Source of the DNA: Leifsonia sp. AG29 | Lineage (GTDB): Bacteria > Actinomycetota > Actinomycetes > Actinomycetales > Microbacteriaceae | Direction of reading: 5' to 3' | Length of the DNA stretch: 64,000 bases | Assembly: GCF_009765225.1 (NCBI RefSeq) | Contig: NZ_VMSF01000001.1 | Coordinates: forward strand, 1,550,001 to 1,614,000 | Shown: positions 61,766-64,000 of the stretch, in pieces | How the letters are laid out: each line of letters starts with the position of its first letter | How positions within the stretch are numbered: the stretch's first letter is position 1 | The notes under the pieces: generated by a model | The model's input: only the letters and a program-made list of their open reading frames with translations | Databases searched by the model: none | What the model was told of the DNA's origin: nothing | Position numbers and translations under genes: made by a program

Positions 61766-62686
61766 TTACGCGGCCTGGTCGATGAGGTCGAAGGCGGCGG
61801 GCAGGTCTTCCGGGGTCTTGATCGCGACGGTCGGCACGCCCTTCAGACCGCGCTTGGCCAGGCCGACGAGGGCGCCGGCGGGCGCGACCTCGATCAGGCC
61901 GGTGACACCCGCCTCCTCGAACGCCTTCATGTCGAGGTCCCAGCGTACCGGCGACGAGATCTGCCCGACGAGGAGCCGCAGGAACTCCGCACCGTCGGTC
62001 ACCTCGGAGCCGTCCTTGTTGCTCCAGAGACGCAGGGTGGGGTCGTTGGTGCTGACGGTGGAGGCGAACTTCTCCAGGGCCGGCATCGCGGAGGCCATGT
62101 AGCGCGTGTGGAACGCGCCCGCGACCTGCAGCGGGATGACGCGCGCGCGGGCGGGCGGGTTCTCCGCCAGCTGAGCAAGCGCATCCAGCGCGCCGGCGAC
62201 CACGATCTGACCGCCGCCGTTGAAGTTCGCGGGGGAGAGGCCGAGCTCCTCGAGCCGCGCCAGCAGCTCTGTCTCGTCAGCCCCGATCACCGCGCTCATC
62301 CCCGTCTGCGCTTCCGCGGCCGCACGGGCCATTGCGGCACCCCGCTCGCGGACGAAGGCGACCGCGTCGGTCTCGCTCAGCACGCCGGCCCCGGCCGCGG
62401 CGGTCAGCTCTCCGACGGAGTGCCCGGCGATACCGCCGATGCGCTCGCGGCGCCCGTTGGCGAACAGCGCGGAGAGCGTGAGCAGACCCGCGGACACGAT
62501 GAGCGGCTGGGCCACTGCGGTGTCACGGATCGTGTCGGCGTCGCTGACCGTGCCGTGGGCCACGAGATCGATGCCGACGGCGTCGGAGATGCCGGTCAGC
62601 TGATCGCGGAACGAGGACTCGGACAGCCAGGGGTCCAGGAAGCCCGGGGTCTGGGATCCCTGACCCGGGCACACGATGACGATCAC
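61766..62686 (-). CDS. fabD: Malonyl-CoA:ACP transacylase
   Basis: A 306-residue malonyl transferase that makes malonyl-ACP. The motif GQGSQ is at the N-terminus (CPGQGSQTPGFL), the catalytic Ser is in AGHSVGELTAA, an Arg in RERGAAM, and the His in VAGAFHTRYM. It lies 84 bases downstream of the fasR gene; this interval is the expected place for the fasR-regulated promoter of the cluster. Confidence 0.96.
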   Translation of the reverse strand: MIVIVCPGQGSQTPGFLDPWLSESSFRDQLTGISDAVGIDLVAHGTVSDADTIRDTAVAQPLIVSAGLLTLSALFANGRRERIGGIAGHSVGELTAAAGAGVLSETDAVAFVRERGAAMARAAAEAQTGMSAVIGADETELLARLEELGLSPANFNGGGQIVVAGALDALAQLAENPPARARVIPLQVAGAFHTRYMASAMPALEKFASTVSTNDPTLRLWSNKDGSEVTDGAEFLRLLVGQISSPVRWDLDMKAFEEAGVTGLIEVAPAGALVGLAKRGLKGVPTVAIKTPEDLPAAFDLIDQAA

Positions 62687-62770
62687 GGTTTCCAGTCTGC
62701 CAATCTTCCGCAGCGCGGATGTGTCGGTTGGATACGAAGTATTCGGTTCTTCGCTGTGGTTATCTACAAC

Positions 62771-63985
62771 TCAGTGCCCGCGTCGGGCCCCGTCGGGCTC
62801 GTTGATCGAACCCACGATGAGCGCGGCCTGGAGGATCAGGGCCTCGCGGGCGCCCGTGGCATCCCAGCCGATCACCTCCGAGACGCGCTTGAGGCGGTAG
62901 CGGACGGTGTTCGGGTGCACGAACAGCTCCCGCGCCGTCGCCTCGAGAGAGCGGCCGTTGTCGAGGTAGCACCACAGGGTCGTGAGCAGCTCGGGGGAGT
63001 AGGCCTGCAGCGGACGGTAGATGCGGCTGATCAGCGTGGCGCGGGCGAGTCCGTCGCCGGCCAGCGCGCGCTCGGGGAGGAGGTCGTCGGCGTGGACGGG
63101 TCTCGGGCAGTTGCGCCAAGCTTTGGCGACGGCGAATCCGGCGAGGGCGGCCTTGGCGCTCTTGGAGGCGTCGACGAGGCTCGGCACCTCGTGACCGAGC
63201 ACGAGGTGGCCGGCGCCGAAGCCCGGCTCGAGCTGCTCCGCGATCTCCATGAACGAGACGACCGGGGTCGGCCCGATGGCATCCTCCGGGGTGCTGTTGC
63301 TCGGCCAGGCGCGGCCGATGACGAGCACCAGGCGGCTGCCCTGGACCCCGATCAGCACGTCGGCCGACATGTGTCGCGCGGTGCGCCGCAGCTGGTCGAC
63401 GTCGAGCATCTTGGGTGCGGTCCCGACGAGGACGCTCACCTCGCCGTGCCCGTGCCAGCCCAGAGCCGCAATGCGGCTGGGGAGCTCGTCGTCGTACTCG
63501 CCCGTGAGGATGCTGTCGACGACCAGCGCCTCCAGGCGTGCATCCCACAGCCCCCGGGCCTCGGCGGCACGCGCGTAGACGTCGGCCGCCGCGAACGCGA
63601 TCTCCCGCGAGTACAGGAGGATCGCCTCCCGGAGATCCTCGCCGCCCCCCGCCTTCACTCGCTCCTCGACCACCTCGACGGTGATCTTGATGAGCTGGAG
63701 GGTCTGCTGCAGGCTCACGCTCCGCAGCAGTTCACGCGGGGCGGCACCGAACACGTCGGCTGCGATCCACGGTGTCGAGCGCGGGTCGTCGTACCAGGAG
63801 ATGAACGACGAGATGCCCGCCTGGGCCACCAGGCCGACGGCGCTGCGCCGGCCCGGGGGCATGTCGCGATACCAGGGGAGCGTGTCCTCCAGCCGCTTGA
63901 GCGTGCTCGTCGCAAGCTCGCCGGAGATCTTCCTCAGCCAGGCGAGGGTGTCGGCCTTCGAGCGTCCCTCCGGGCGCGGGGTCAC
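62771..63985 (-). CDS. fasR: PucR/CdaR-type regulator of fatty-acid synthesis (FasR-like)
   Basis: A 404-residue regulator. A long N-terminal sensor region precedes a GGDEF-like degenerate middle region and a C-terminal helix-turn-helix of the PucR type, SLEATARELFVHPNTVRYRLKRVSEVIGW. Its place immediately before fabD on the same strand matches the Streptomyces FasR activator of fabD-fabH-acpP-fabF. The start is GTG 63985; an earlier start beyond the window is possible, so the N-terminus may be incomplete. Confidence 0.88.
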   Translation of the reverse strand: MTPRPEGRSKADTLAWLRKISGELATSTLKRLEDTLPWYRDMPPGRRSAVGLVAQAGISSFISWYDDPRSTPWIAADVFGAAPRELLRSVSLQQTLQLIKITVEVVEERVKAGGGEDLREAILLYSREIAFAAADVYARAAEARGLWDARLEALVVDSILTGEYDDELPSRIAALGWHGHGEVSVLVGTAPKMLDVDQLRRTARHMSADVLIGVQGSRLVLVIGRAWPSNSTPEDAIGPTPVVSFMEIAEQLEPGFGAGHLVLGHEVPSLVDASKSAKAALAGFAVAKAWRNCPRPVHADDLLPERALAGDGLARATLISRIYRPLQAYSPELLTTLWCYLDNGRSLEATARELFVHPNTVRYRLKRVSEVIGWDATGAREALILQAALIVGSINEPDGARRGH

Positions 63986-64000
63986 CGCAGTGCCCCCGCG

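Overview
The window is about 70% G+C and chromosomal. Its gene order is typical of an actinomycete, most likely a Microbacteriaceae member close to Leifsonia (inference). The signs are lepA-hemW-hrcA-dnaJ-rsmE-phoH-ybeY-era, recO-uppS, dus-dgt-dnaG, the type II fatty-acid cluster fasR-fabD-fabH-acpP-fabF, actinobacterial families DUF2510, DUF3145, DUF1990 and DUF4282, frequent GTG starts, ATGA/GTGA start-stop overlaps and many leaderless-looking promoters. I see no insertion sequence, phage, integrase, CRISPR array or rRNA. No gene-free stretch exceeds about 220 bases.

Layout. 1-10890: translation and stress core, with the lepA 3' end, a DUF1990 gene, hemW, two DUF4870 membrane genes on the other strand, a perfect CIRCE box in front of hrcA-dnaJ, rsmE, a HIT gene, phoH, ybeY, a CorC-like gene and era. 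10924-15783: a NarL-type two-component pair and a FtsE/FtsX-type ABC transporter that share an upstream dyad. 15849-19783: a membrane esterase overlapping an MprF-like aminoacyl-lipid synthase. 19791-21768: leuA behind a leaderless leader peptide with four Leu codons and a stem-loop. 21786-31533: a TRIC-type channel, recO, uppS, a DsbA-family gene, ybaK, dus, dgt, a repeat-rich DUF4282 gene and dnaG. 31750-39183: a peptide ABC transporter operon ending in a D-2-hydroxyacid dehydrogenase. 39260-43097: tRNA-Asn, a second NarL-type pair, a SHOCT protein and a kinase-like protein without its phospho-acceptor histidine. 43102-47197: def, a DMT transporter, a GT4 glycosyltransferase, a CAU tRNA and two small membrane proteins. 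47219-53489: a 4'-phosphopantetheinyl transferase facing an M1 aminopeptidase and a 1319-residue Pls/PosA-type single-module NRPS. 53595-58999: two Nudix genes, a beta-flower-like protein, a short family A DNA polymerase, DUF1684, PadR and DUF3145. 59099-63985: fabF, acpP, fabH, fabD and fasR on the minus strand.

The most striking locus is the NRPS one. The protein has adenylation and carrier domains, then three pairs of membrane helices alternating with three left-handed beta-helix domains. This is the architecture of epsilon-poly-L-lysine synthetase. My manual reading of its specificity pocket is lysine-like. It is translationally coupled to an M1 aminopeptidase, the enzyme class that degrades epsilon-poly-lysine, and a Sfp-type activating enzyme lies convergent to the pair. 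Together this suggests a compact system for making, activating and removing a cationic homo-poly(amino acid). Other findings worth attention are the leuA attenuator, the dyads shared within each two-component neighbourhood, the esterase/MprF pair and the histidine-less kinase.
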